64,000 nucleotides of DNA from Mesorhizobium escarrei (GCF_935825525.1 NZ_CAKXZT010000136.1:114450-178449), one strand, 5' to 3'. Shown: positions 16,947-26,019, counted from the first letter of the stretch. Made by a program: numbers and translations. Notes: generated by a model from the letters alone, not told the origin.

Positions 16947-17861
16947 ATGACTTCCGAGCCCGGCACCCCGACTCTCGATCAGCTGAGAGTCCTGTTGACG
17001 GTCGTCGAAGCCGGGAGCTTCGCCGGCGCGGCGCGCAAGCTCAACCGCGCAACGTCGGTGATCAGCTATTCGATCGCCAATCTCGAGTCGCAACTGGGCA
17101 TGACCCTGTTTGACAGGGAATCGACGCGAAAGCCCCAACTGACCGAGGCTGGCCGGATGGTGCTCGCCGAAGCGCGGACGGTTGCCAGCGGCATCGACGG
17201 TCTGAGGGCGAAGGTCAAGGGCATGCTGCAGGGCCTCGAGGCAGAACTACACCTCGTGCTCGACGTTCTTCTACCCGAAGAGCGTGTGGTCGATGCCTTG
17301 ACGAGCTTTCGCGAGCAGTTTCCGACTGTGTCACTGCATCTGCATATCGAGACCCTCGGTGCCGTCACCAAGCTCGTCCTAGATCGGGTCGCTTCCATCG
17401 GCGTCAGCGGTCCGCTCGATGGCAAAAGAGCGGAGATCGAACGGATATCGATCGGCAGCGTGAAAATGATCCCGGTCGCTGCGCCGGGCCATCCTCTTGC
17501 GCTTTCCGGACACAACGCGCCGGGCGCGAGCCGCGAGCACATTCAGCTGGTGCTCACCGATCGGTCGCCACTCACACAGGGACGCGATTTTGCTGTGGTG
17601 AGCAGCCGCACGTGGCGTCTGGCTGACCTCGGGTCGAAGCACATGCTGCTGAAAGCTGGGATTGGCTGGGGGAACATGCCGGTGCCGATGATCAGCGAGG
17701 ACCTCAAGTCCAGCAGGCTCGTTCACCTGCATATGCCTGATGCACCGGGAGGCGACTATACGCTTGACGCGATCTACCGGTCGGATACCCCGCCTGGGCC
17801 CGCTGCGTCATGGCTGATCAAACGGTTCGAGGCGCAGGCCAAAGCCGACGTGGCACGTTGA
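16947..17861 (+). CDS. LysR-family regulator, paralogue A
   Basis: 304 residues. The N-terminus reads PGTPTLDQLRVLLTVVEAGS followed by ATSVISYSIANLESQLG, a recognisable LysR DNA-binding domain. It is closely similar along its length to the LysR encoded on the opposite strand at 18048-19028, including the leader just before the start codon. It diverges from pirin, which it probably controls. Confidence 0.88.
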   Translation: MTSEPGTPTLDQLRVLLTVVEAGSFAGAARKLNRATSVISYSIANLESQLGMTLFDRESTRKPQLTEAGRMVLAEARTVASGIDGLRAKVKGMLQGLEAELHLVLDVLLPEERVVDALTSFREQFPTVSLHLHIETLGAVTKLVLDRVASIGVSGPLDGKRAEIERISIGSVKMIPVAAPGHPLALSGHNAPGASREHIQLVLTDRSPLTQGRDFAVVSSRTWRLADLGSKHMLLKAGIGWGNMPVPMISEDLKSSRLVHLHMPDAPGGDYTLDAIYRSDTPPGPAASWLIKRFEAQAKADVAR

Positions 17862-18047
17862 GATCACGGCAAACGCACAGACGGACAACGGGCGATCTGA
17901 CCTATTTCGATCCTGCGGGCTGTTCAACCAAGTCAATCTAGGATGCGGCACGAAGACCTGGAGCTGAAGTACAAGCACCGGCCATTGGCTTTCCGGGTGA
18001 GCACTTTCCCTGTTGAATCTTAACGGGGCCACCTCGCGTAGACAACG

Positions 18048-19028
18048 CTAGCCTCCACCTTGCATGGCATCACGAAGATGAATTGGAGAAGCGGCGGCAG
18101 TCGGAGCGAAGGCCCGCAAAATACCACCGTCCATGCCATGCGATTGGCGCAAGAACTGATTGATCAGGAACGACGCAGCGGGGCCGGGAGGCATGTCCGT
18201 TCGGTGAATCGCAAAGAAGCGATAGTGACCGCCCTTGAAATCCGGCAGGTCCAACAGCACAAGCTTGCCCGACGCGAGGTCCTCCTGGATCATGGGTTCC
18301 GGCATCGTCCCCCAGCCGATGCCTTCTCGAAGCAGCATGTGCTTGGTTGCGAGGTCCGCTACTCGCCAAGTGTGGGTGCCCATCACCCCAAGGTCCGAAC
18401 CTGCGGCAGGCGGTGATCGGTCGGTCAATACCAGCTGAACGTGATGACGCCCCGCGCCAAGCTCGTTCACGCTGCTTGCCAGGGGATGGGAGGGCGCCGC
18501 GACCGGAACAAGGTGGACGCTACCAACGCCGATGCGTTCCAGACCGTCGATTTCGATGTCGGGCGGACCGCGAACGCCAATCATCGAAGTCCGATCAAGG
18601 ACCAGCTGGGTCACAGCGCCTAGCGCCTCAGCTCTCAGCCGAAGCGGGACAGTCGGAAACTTATCCTGGAAATTCCGCAGAGCTTCGACCACGCGAGCGG
18701 CGGGCAGCATCTCGTCGAAAGCGAGGTGGACTTCGGATTCGATGCCTTGATGAAGCCCCTTGGCCTTCGCACGCAAGCGGTTGAAACCCAACGCCACGTT
18801 GCGCGCCTCCGTCAGCAAGGCGCGCCCTTCGCCGCTGAGTTGGGGGCGGCGGGTGGAATCCCGCTCGAAAAGCGTGACACCCAACTGCGCTTCCAGATTG
18901 GCAATCGTGTAGCTGATGACCGAAGTCGCTCGGTTGAGCTGACGCGCCGCGCCGGCGAAGCTGCCAACATCGACGACCGCGAGAAACACCCGCAATTGGT
19001 CGAACGTTGGCGTACCTGGATCAGACAT
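18048..19028 (-). CDS. LysR-family regulator, paralogue B
   Basis: 326 residues from the ATG at 19028. MSDPGTPTFDQLRVFLAVVD and RATSVISYTIANLEAQLG align with paralogue A almost residue for residue; the C-terminal WGTMPEPMIQEDLASGKLV also matches (WGNMPVPMISEDLKSSRLV). It carries about 20 extra C-terminal residues. It is divergent from the frameshifted SDR at 19273. The two LysR genes converge across a 186-base gap and look like an inverted duplication in which each copy kept a different divergent target. Confidence 0.88.
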   Translation of the reverse strand: MSDPGTPTFDQLRVFLAVVDVGSFAGAARQLNRATSVISYTIANLEAQLGVTLFERDSTRRPQLSGEGRALLTEARNVALGFNRLRAKAKGLHQGIESEVHLAFDEMLPAARVVEALRNFQDKFPTVPLRLRAEALGAVTQLVLDRTSMIGVRGPPDIEIDGLERIGVGSVHLVPVAAPSHPLASSVNELGAGRHHVQLVLTDRSPPAAGSDLGVMGTHTWRVADLATKHMLLREGIGWGTMPEPMIQEDLASGKLVLLDLPDFKGGHYRFFAIHRTDMPPGPAASFLINQFLRQSHGMDGGILRAFAPTAAASPIHLRDAMQGGG

Positions 19029-19044
19029 ACCGATTTCCTCGAAG
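19029..19044 (-). promoter_or_regulatory. conserved leader of LysR paralogue B
   Basis: On the minus strand CTTCGAGGAAATCGGT directly precedes the start codon and matches the paralogue A leader at 13 of 16 bases. It contains the likely ribosome binding site and may double as an autoregulatory site. Confidence 0.3.
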
Positions 19045-19272
19045 GCGAGATTATTCAGGTTTCGGCGACATGTCATTAGCTCTACGAACGGGGCGATGCG
19101 TCGCGCGCCACATGCCTATTCGCTCGAACGTCCTGATCGACCGAATCCGGCTGGAAGCGAAGGACTCATTTGGGACAGGTTTCCATCAGTTGAGCAACCA
19201 CCGGCGAGCAGATCAGGCAGAGGCGGCGCGAGCCCTGCCAATACGGGTCTCCGTTGCAGCGAGGAGGCGCGC

Positions 19273-20048
19273 ATGATGCTGAACGATTTCGATGGCAAGG
19301 TGATCCTGGTTACTGGTGCCGGCTCGGGCATCGGACGCGAAGCGGCTTTGGCGTTTGCTGCTCGCGGGGTCTTGTTTTCGGCGCAGATCTGAACGAGCAG
19401 GGTCTTGGGGAGACTGAGCACCTTATCGCGCAGGCTGGCGGCAGGGCGCACATAGGCCGCGTTGATGTTTCCTCTGAGGAGGATGTTTCAGCCTTTCTCT
19501 CGCGCATCGACGCTGAGGCGGGTCGTCTGGATGTCGCCTTCAACAATGCAGGAATCACCGGTGGCGCGCATCGGATCGAGGACTATCCAACGGATGAATT
19601 CGACGGGGTTTTGCGCATCAATCTGCGCAGCGTCTTTCTGTGCATGAAGCACGAGGTTCCGCTCATGAAGCGGAGCGGTGGCGGTGCCATCTGCAACACT
19701 GCATCGGTTGCCGCTCTCACTGGCCCCGGCGGCATGTGCGCCTACGCGGCATCAAAACACGGCATTCATGGTTTGACGCGGGTCGCGGCAATGGAGAACG
19801 CTGCCCATGGGATTCGGGTGAACGCCCTCGCACCGGGCTGGACCGAGACCCCGATGGTCATCACAGCCAGCGCTCAGAATCCTTCCTTCGCCGCCCAGAC
19901 GACCAACGCCATTCCCGCCAAGCGGGGCGGCCAGCCAAGCGAAATCGCCCAAGCCGCGCTTTGGTTGTGCTCAAGCGCATCAAGCTACGTCTTTGGGCAA
20001 ATGCTGGTCGTTGATGGAGGCATGACCATCGGCGGATTCGAGTTCTGA
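19273..20048 (+). pseudogene. SDR-family oxidoreductase, frameshifted
   Basis: Starts at ATG 19273 (GAGGAGG upstream) with MMLNDFDGKVILVTGAGSGI and reads correctly to AFAARG; then the frame ends at a TGA (19390-19392). The rest of a normal SDR (VFGADLNEQG, NNAGITGG, YAASKHG, VDGGMTIGGF) continues in another frame to 20048. One missing base within the run GGGGTCTT near 19371-19377 explains it. Restored, the protein would be about 258 residues. Either a recent loss of function or a sequencing error at a G run. It diverges from LysR paralogue B. Confidence 0.8.
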
Positions 20049-20138
20049 GAACGGAGATGGGCGACACCATCCGATCATACCTGCTTGCGTCGAATCGAGT
20101 CCGCGCCGGAGAGCCGCAGGTTTTTTGCCTATCTCTCT

Positions 20139-20154
20139 ATTCGAGATAATCGAT
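20139..20154 (+). promoter_or_regulatory. candidate LysR operator upstream of doxX-like gene
   Basis: ATTCGAGATAATCGAT lies 102 bases upstream of the DoxX start and has no translational role, so its similarity to the copies at 16931 and 15867 is the better evidence for a shared operator. Confidence 0.35.
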
Positions 20155-20256
20155 GATAATCTATGAACTTATCCAGCTATTTTGTCTGATCGATCGATGG
20201 CATCGTCAAATCATCGAGGCGGCCACGGTGACTGCCTCTCTGACAGGAGCACCACA

Positions 20257-20691
20257 ATGTCCACCTCTGCCACCGTTGCCCAACGCATCGAAAGGCTCTC
20301 CACGTCTCCACTCTTTGAGGGCATTCTGCCGCTCGGCGGCCGTATCCTCATCAGCGCGATCTTTCTTCTCTCCGGCTTCAGCAAGCTCGCCGATCCAGCC
20401 GGCACGATCGGCTACATCCAGATGGTCGGCCTGCCTTTCGCGCCCCTGGCCTATGGCACAGCAGTTATCGTCGAGGTCCTCGGCGGCCTTGCGCTCATCG
20501 TCGGGTATCGGACCCGTCTGGTGGCGTTCGGTCTCGCCCTGTTCAGCGTGGCAACGGCATTGAGCTTTCACACCAATCTCGCCGACCTCAACGAGTTCAT
20601 CCATTTCTTCAAGAACATCGCCATGGCCGGAGGCTTGCTGCAGGTCGCCGCCTTCGGGGCCGGCCGCTACAGCCTGGACGCGCGACGTTGA
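20257..20691 (+). CDS. DoxX family membrane protein
   Basis: 144 residues from the ATG at 20257, four predicted membrane helices (LGGRILISAIFLLSGFSKLA, VIVEVLGGLALIVGY, LFSVATALSF, NIAMAGGLLQVAA). DoxX-family proteins are quinone-linked or redox-stress membrane proteins and often travel with pirin, flavin reductase and LysR genes as here. It ends 22 bases before a strong hairpin. Confidence 0.85.
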   Translation: MSTSATVAQRIERLSTSPLFEGILPLGGRILISAIFLLSGFSKLADPAGTIGYIQMVGLPFAPLAYGTAVIVEVLGGLALIVGYRTRLVAFGLALFSVATALSFHTNLADLNEFIHFFKNIAMAGGLLQVAAFGAGRYSLDARR

Positions 20692-20713
20692 TTTGCGTCG
20701 GTTCCCAGCCATC

Positions 20714-20742
20714 AATGCTCGGGTTACATAAGCCCGAGCATT
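20714..20742 (+). terminator. rho-independent terminator after doxX-like gene
   Basis: AATGCTCGGG and CCCGAGCATT form a perfect 10-bp stem around a nine-base loop, followed by TCTTCT. It may also stop transcription from the decayed flavin reductase on the other strand. Confidence 0.75.
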
Positions 20743-20797
20743 TCTTCTGAGCCGCAGCAGATGAGCCGGCCACGGATTTCCGACCGTGGGTCCCGAT

Positions 20798-21336
20798 TTA
20801 CAAATTCTCAGACCTGAACTGCCTTCGAAAGTCGACCTCCCTTCCCGCCACCATGAAGGATCCCTGGCCGCGATTGTGGAGTGTCCGCGGTGTATCGATT
20901 TGCGCCACATGCGCTTTGACGCTCCCCTATGAAGAAGCCGTACTCGTCCACCATGCGATCGTCGAAGAGACGACACTCGAAGCTGGCGTAGCCATTCGTC
21001 GATGAGCGGCGCCGTGGCCGCTGGGCTTTGCCGGGAGTGAGACCCGTCGCCGCGAATGTGTCGCCCTGCTCGGCATGACTGTTGCCGATTGCAACCACTT
21101 GATCGAGGTGGGCACGTTGATCACGCATCGCGGCTTTCGCCGATGGCAGAATGGCTACGGTGCCGTCCCAGATGTAGCAGCCAAGCAGCGCTGGCGAGAA
21201 CTGCATCATCGTGTGCCAACCCATCGTCATGATTGTTGGAGTAGCCCTTATGATGGGACGCCATGAGGACGATCGGTCCGGTCTCCAGATGCTCCCGGAC
21301 CCTGATCAGCGGGAAATCCTTCTTTTCTAGGCGCAT
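20798..21336 (-). pseudogene. flavin reductase (flavoredoxin-like), multiply frameshifted
   Basis: The start at 21336 has a good ribosome binding site (AAGGAG) and reads MRLEKKDFPLIRVREHLETG up to KGYSN. An extra base then moves the match to another frame (IMTMGWHTMMQFSPALLGCY), later to a third (VINVPTS), back (DQVVAIGN, YASFECRLFDDRMVDEYGFF), and again (VKAHVAQIDTPRTLHNRGQG) to a TAA at 20798-20800. At least four frame changes and an internal loss are needed, so this is real decay rather than one error. The intact family reduces FMN or FAD with NAD(P)H for partner oxygenases. Confidence 0.82.
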
Positions 21337-21353
21337 CGTCCTGCTCCTTGTTG

Positions 21354-21386
21354 GTACAGCGGCCCCGCGACGCGGGGCCGCTGTAC
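21354..21386. repeat. perfect 33-base palindrome (16-bp arms)
   Basis: GTACAGCGGCCCCGCG, one base (A), then its exact reverse complement. Very GC-rich, with no U-tract on either side. It lies 17 bases upstream of the decayed flavin reductase start. It could act as a transcription barrier, a cruciform, or a scar of an inverted-repeat element. Confidence 0.8.
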
Positions 21387-21390
21387 AGGG

Positions 21391-21540
21391 TCAGCCAATC
21401 GCCAAGCTCAAGCGCGTGAGCTTGGCCTCGGCGTCCGCCGCCTGCCGCGTCAGCCCGATGATTCGGACCTTTGGGCCAAGTTGCTCCGCCGGAGTGCGAG
21501 ACAGGCGATCACGAAGCGGTGACGGCTGTAACGAGGACCG
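21391..21540 (-). other. possible C-terminal gene remnant
   Basis: A minus-strand frame ends RTPAEQLGPKVRIIGL and on to KLTRLSLAIG-stop at 21391. The composition is protein-like and the stop is close to the palindrome, but no start or upstream domain is recognisable. May be a second remnant in this degraded stretch. Confidence 0.2.
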
Positions 21541-21643
21541 GGTGGGCTGCGAAGACTGGACGTGAGCGCCGCGCAACACATTGCGGCGCGTCTCGGCCGA
21601 AATTTCGGCACGAAACGACCAACCTCTCAAGGAATCCAGGATC

Positions 21644-22417
21644 ATGATGAATAGGCGTACTTTCTCTACCGCGCTCGCCGCTGGGGTGGCTACGAGCATA
21701 TTGGCCGGCTCAGACAAGACGCGAGCGCAGACGAGCCCCAAGGCTCGCAATGTCGTCCTGGTCCATGGCGCATATGCGGATGGCTCGTGCTGGTCGGAAG
21801 TGGTTGGCCGGCTGCAGCAGGCCGACTTCAAGGCAACCGTCGTCCAGCACCCGCTGACCACGCTGGAGGCGGGCGTCGAGGCGACGCGCCGTGCGATCGC
21901 TCTCCAGGATGGACCGACGATTCTTGTCGGACACTCCTTTGCCGGCATGATCGTCAGCCAGGCAGGGATGGATCCGAAGGTTTCCTCGCTCGTCTATGTC
22001 GCGGCGCGTGCGCCGGATGCTGGTGAAGACTACACGGCGCTCGCCAAGACTTTTGCGCCGCCGCCCGCCTCCGCCGGGCTTGTTTGGTCCCAAGGCTACG
22101 GCAAGCTCAGCGAAGAGGCCTTCTTGCGGGATTTCGCCGGCGGCATTCCTCGTGAGAAGGCGCGCATCCTCTATACCGTCCAGGGGCCGATCTCCGACAA
22201 GCTGTTCACCGGAAAGACAACGCAGGCGGCCTGGCGCTCGAAGCCAAGCTGGTATGCAGTCTCGACCGAGGATCGCACGATCAACCCGGATCTCGAGCGC
22301 TTCATGGCAAAGCGCATGAAGGCAAAGACCATCGAGGTGAAGGCGAGCCATCTGTCACTGATCTCTCACCCGCACGAGATCGCCGGGCTGATCTCGCAAG
22401 CCGGACAGCTCAGCTAG
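21644..22417 (+). CDS. Tat-exported alpha/beta hydrolase
   Basis: 257 residues from the double ATG at 21644. The N-terminus MMNRRTFSTALAAGVATSIL is a Tat-like signal (NRRTF). The mature enzyme shows VVLVHGAYADGSCWSEVV (oxyanion region), the nucleophile in VGHSFAGMI and the catalytic His near ASHLSLISHP. It resembles the EstC/salicylate-esterase-like group of small hydrolases. It probably acts in the periplasm on an unknown ester. No operon partner. Confidence 0.85.
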   Translation: MMNRRTFSTALAAGVATSILAGSDKTRAQTSPKARNVVLVHGAYADGSCWSEVVGRLQQADFKATVVQHPLTTLEAGVEATRRAIALQDGPTILVGHSFAGMIVSQAGMDPKVSSLVYVAARAPDAGEDYTALAKTFAPPPASAGLVWSQGYGKLSEEAFLRDFAGGIPREKARILYTVQGPISDKLFTGKTTQAAWRSKPSWYAVSTEDRTINPDLERFMAKRMKAKTIEVKASHLSLISHPHEIAGLISQAGQLS

Positions 22418-22961
22418 CGGCTATGGCCAGCTCTGGGGCGGCATGGAATTCAGCCGCCTCAGGAGCAGCGCCGACAGACATACCTGGCCGGACGCGCGAA
22501 GCTTGCTCCTGGCCCTGACCTCCGTCAGCGGAAAGTCCGGCCGGTGAAAGCGCAGCAGCCGGATATTTAGTAAAGGCAGCCAGAAGCTATCGCGCCATGT
22601 TCAAGCGCGATAGTTTCGGGCATTAACTGAGCTTGGCCAACGAGACAGATCTGCAATCGGCTCCGATTGTTGGGAGACGGGCAAATTGTTACAAAACCTC
22701 GGATATTAGGCAAGCATGATCCGAGAAATGATAAAGTTGTCACAGTGGTTGCGACCTAGAGATATTTCTCTCAATGGCCGCATTTCTGTTGACTTCGCCC
22801 CAGCTCCAGATGGCAAATTATGCCGCTTTGACCCATCTCGGTCGGCAACTTCGCGCCATGAGCCGACCTTGGATACCGTGATCCTCGACGATTTGTCTCA
22901 CCTCGATAGCGGACGAGATCATTGTTGATTGCCGCGAGCCCGGATTACGACCGCGAAGCGG
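22418..22961. other. 544-base intergenic region
   Basis: No gene I can support. It holds one hairpin (22587-22613). A 70-codon plus-strand frame at 22716-22928 has no ribosome binding site or recognisable domain and was not called. Confidence 0.4.
22587..22613. terminator. hairpin, possible terminator
   Basis: CTATCGCGC and GCGCGATAG form a perfect nine-bp stem around a nine-base loop, followed on the plus strand by TTTCGGG. It lies about 170 bases past the hydrolase, so assignment as its terminator is tentative. Confidence 0.35.
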
Positions 22962-24605
22962 TCAAAAATCCAAATCCATATCGTGATGATGATGCTCGTG
23001 ACCGGGAAGCTCCGGCGGCGGCGGGCCAGGCACTTCGGCCACCATGGCCTCCGTCATGATGAGGAGGCCTGCCACCGAGGCTGCGCCCTGGAGCGCCGTT
23101 CGCACCACCTTGGCCGGGTCGATGATGCCCTTTGACACCAGATCACCGTACACGCCCGATTGGGCATCGTAGCCATAGGCGTTGTCGTCGTTTTCGAGGA
23201 TCCCGGCGATGACGACCGAGCCTTCCAGGCCGGCATTGATCGCGATTTGCCGAGCCGGCCAGGTGATCGCCTTCCTGACGATCGCGATACCGACCTGCTG
23301 GTCCTCGTTGCTGCCCTTGAGCTTCTTGAGCGCCCTGCCGGCGCGCAGCAAGGCGACCCCGCCGCCGGGGAGAATGCCCTCTGCAACCGCGGCTCTTGTC
23401 GCGTTCATCGCGTCATCGATGCGGTCCTTCTTCTCCCTGACCTCGACTTCGGTTGCACCGCCGACCCGGATAACGGCGACGCCACCGGCGAGCCTGGCCA
23501 GCCGCTCCTGGAGGTTCTCGCGGTCGAAATCGGAGGTGGTTTCCGCAAGCTCGAGCTTGATCTCGGCGATGCGGGCCTCGATTCTTTCCCGCTTGCCGGC
23601 GCCGCCGACGATCGTGGTGTTTGCCTTGTCGATCATCGCCTTCTTGGTGCGCCCGAGCATATCGAGGGAAGCATGCTCGAGCTTGATGCCCAAATCCTCC
23701 GAGATCACTGTTCCGCCGGTCATCAGCGCGAGATCCTGCAGCATCGCCTTGCGGCGATTTCCGTAGGCCGGCGCCTTCACGGCTGCAACCTTGAGAGCGC
23801 CGCGCAACTTGTTGACCACCAGCGCCGCCATCACCTCACTCTCGACATCCTCGGCGATGATGAGCAGCGGCTTGCCGGCCTGCACCACCTTCTCCAGCAG
23901 CGGCAGTATTTCGTTCAGACTGGACAGCTTCGTCTCGCTAATGAGGACATAGGCATCCTGCATCTCGACCCGCATCTTTGCGCGATTGGTGATGAAATGG
24001 GGCGAGATATAGCCGCGGTCGAACTGCATGCCCTCGGCGAATTCGACTTCGGTTTCGAGCGACGTCCCGTCCTCGACAGTGATCACGCCGTCATTGCCGA
24101 CCCTCTTCATCGCGTCGGCGAGGCAACGGCCGATCTCCCTGTCGCCGTTGGCCGAGATGGTGCCGACTTGCGCAATCTCGACGTTCGAGGTGACCTTCGT
24201 GGCGTTGTTTTTGAGTTCCGCGACGACGGCTTCGACCGCGAGATCGATGCCGCGCTTCAGGTCCATGGGATTCATGCCGGCGGCCACCGCCTTGGCGCCC
24301 TCCCGGGCGATCGCATGCGCAAGCACGACGGCGGTGGTCGTGCCGTCGCCGGCCTGATAGGAGGTTTTTGTTGCTATCTCGCGCACCATCTGGGCGCCCA
24401 TATTCTCAAACTTGTTGTCGAGTTCAATTTCCCTGGCGACGGTCACGCCGTCCTTCGTGACCCGCGGCGCGCCGTGCTCCCTGCCGATCGCGACGTTGCG
24501 CCCCCGCGGGCCAAGCGTGACGCTCACCGCATTCGCCAGGGTGTCAATGCCGCGCAGCATTCTGTCGCGAGCCTCGAACGAAAACATGATCTCCTTGGCA
24601 GCCAT
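22962..24605 (-). CDS. groEL: GroEL-type chaperonin, divergent copy with His-rich tail
   Basis: 547 residues, full chaperonin length. The ATPase signatures are intact: LGPRGRNV, KDGVTVAREIEL (Asp52), GDGTTT at 86-91, and the D in IDDAMNATRAAVAEG. The C-terminus differs from housekeeping GroEL: instead of GGM repeats it ends PGPPPPELPGHEHHHHDMDL. The N-terminus (MFSFEARDRMLRG) is also atypical, and no groES is adjacent. It lies 55 bases downstream of hemA on the same strand, so the two are probably co-transcribed. It is likely a specialised chaperonin rather than the essential one; the His/Asp tail may bind metal. Confidence 0.93.
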   Translation of the reverse strand: MAAKEIMFSFEARDRMLRGIDTLANAVSVTLGPRGRNVAIGREHGAPRVTKDGVTVAREIELDNKFENMGAQMVREIATKTSYQAGDGTTTAVVLAHAIAREGAKAVAAGMNPMDLKRGIDLAVEAVVAELKNNATKVTSNVEIAQVGTISANGDREIGRCLADAMKRVGNDGVITVEDGTSLETEVEFAEGMQFDRGYISPHFITNRAKMRVEMQDAYVLISETKLSSLNEILPLLEKVVQAGKPLLIIAEDVESEVMAALVVNKLRGALKVAAVKAPAYGNRRKAMLQDLALMTGGTVISEDLGIKLEHASLDMLGRTKKAMIDKANTTIVGGAGKRERIEARIAEIKLELAETTSDFDRENLQERLARLAGGVAVIRVGGATEVEVREKKDRIDDAMNATRAAVAEGILPGGGVALLRAGRALKKLKGSNEDQQVGIAIVRKAITWPARQIAINAGLEGSVVIAGILENDDNAYGYDAQSGVYGDLVSKGIIDPAKVVRTALQGAASVAGLLIMTEAMVAEVPGPPPPELPGHEHHHHDMDLDF

Positions 24606-24660
24606 TTCCTTGATCCTTAAGACCTAATCTTCGGGGAACGGCGAAGCTTCATTCGGCCGC

Positions 24661-26019
24661 TCAGGCGAGATTGTCCCGTGGCAGCCCGAGCCGATTCCAG
24701 ATATCGAACAAAGCTGCCGCGAGCCGATCAATCATGATGTCCTCATGACAGGGTGTCGGCGTGATGCGCAGCCGCTCAGTTCCCTTCGCCACGGTCGGAT
24801 AATTGATCGGCTGGATATAGATGTCGTGATCGCTCAGCAGCAGGTCGCTCGCCGCTTTGCAATGCGCCGGATCGCCGACTGCCACCGGAACAATATGGGT
24901 GTCGCTCAGGATGACCGGCAGCGCAGCGGCACCCAGCGCCGCCTTGACCCGCCGGACGCGGTCCTGCTGGCGCTTGCGCTCCCACTGCGAGGTTTTCAGA
25001 TGCCGGATCGCCGCTGTGGCCGCGGCGCAGATCGCCGGCGGCAACGCGGTGGTGAAGATGAAACCCGGAGCATAGGACCGAACCGCATCGATCAGCACAG
25101 CACTTCCCGTGATATAGCCGCCGAGGCAGCCGAAGGCCTTGGCGAGCGTGCCTTCGATCACATCGATCCGGTTCATGGCGCCGTCGCGCGCGGCGATGCC
25201 GGCGCCGCGAGGGCCGTACATGCCCACAGCATGGACCTCGTCGAGATAGGTCATTGCGCCGTAACGATCGGCGATTTCGCAAATGCGATTGATTGGCGCG
25301 ACGTCGCCGTCCATCGAATAGAGACTTTCGAAGACGATGAGTTTTGGCCGATCCGGACCCGCTGCCTTCAACAATTCCTCGAGATGATCGACGTCGTTGT
25401 GGCGGAAAATGCTCTTCTCCGTGCCGGACTGGCGGATGCCCTCGATCATCGAATTGTGGTTGAGCGCATCGGACAGGATCAGACAACCGGGGATCAGCTT
25501 GGCGATGGTCGAGATGCCAGTCTGGTTCGAAACATAGCCGGACGTAAAGACCAGTGCCGCTTCTTTGCCGTGGAGATCGGCAAGCTCGCTCTCGAGCTCT
25601 AGGAGCGGATGGCTGGTGCCGGAGATATTGCGCGTCCCGCCGGCCCCCGTTCCCAGGCGGGTAGCAGTCTCCACCATGGCGGCGACCACTTTTGGGTGTT
25701 GTCCCATCCCGAGGTAGTCGTTGGAGCACCAGATCACGACGTCCTTCGGTCCATGCGGGGAATGCCACACGGCTTTGGGAAAGCGTCCGGCGATGCGCTC
25801 AAGGTCCGCGAACACACGGTAGCGCCGTTCCTCCTGCAGACGCGCGATCGCATCTGCAAAGAAACCGTCATAACTCGTATTGCCTGGCTCCAAGATACGG
25901 CGTTGCCCATCGGCCATATCGCCCGCATCTCCGGTCATCGGAGGTCCAAATCGCCGCGGCGCAATGACGTTCTTTACGCCGCCAGATTTGCCGGTGTGCA
26001 ACGCTGTGGGTTCCGCCAT
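24661..26019 (-). CDS. hemA: 5-aminolevulinate synthase
   Basis: 452 residues. It condenses glycine and succinyl-CoA to 5-aminolevulinate with PLP, the first step of haem synthesis in alphaproteobacteria. Seen: CSNDYLGMGQHP, GAGGTRNISGT, the cofactor Asp in LDEVHAVGMYG (about 260-269) and the PLP lysine in GTLAKAFG (Lys294). It carries about 45 extra N-terminal residues compared with typical HemA (about 405); a later start at MADGQ would trim most of this. Its place beside a haem-rich oxidase cluster suggests a dedicated haem supply. Confidence 0.93.
   Translation of the reverse strand: MAEPTALHTGKSGGVKNVIAPRRFGPPMTGDAGDMADGQRRILEPGNTSYDGFFADAIARLQEERRYRVFADLERIAGRFPKAVWHSPHGPKDVVIWCSNDYLGMGQHPKVVAAMVETATRLGTGAGGTRNISGTSHPLLELESELADLHGKEAALVFTSGYVSNQTGISTIAKLIPGCLILSDALNHNSMIEGIRQSGTEKSIFRHNDVDHLEELLKAAGPDRPKLIVFESLYSMDGDVAPINRICEIADRYGAMTYLDEVHAVGMYGPRGAGIAARDGAMNRIDVIEGTLAKAFGCLGGYITGSAVLIDAVRSYAPGFIFTTALPPAICAAATAAIRHLKTSQWERKRQQDRVRRVKAALGAAALPVILSDTHIVPVAVGDPAHCKAASDLLLSDHDIYIQPINYPTVAKGTERLRITPTPCHEDIMIDRLAAALFDIWNRLGLPRDNLA

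Noticed and set aside
22716..22928. 70-codon plus-strand frame before groEL
   Set aside because: No ribosome binding site, no recognisable motif, and no neighbour relation.
23160..24620. 486-codon open frame on the plus strand opposite groEL
   Set aside because: It mirrors the codon pattern of groEL, has no domain or ribosome binding site, and groEL is unmistakable. Long antisense frames are common in GC-rich genes.
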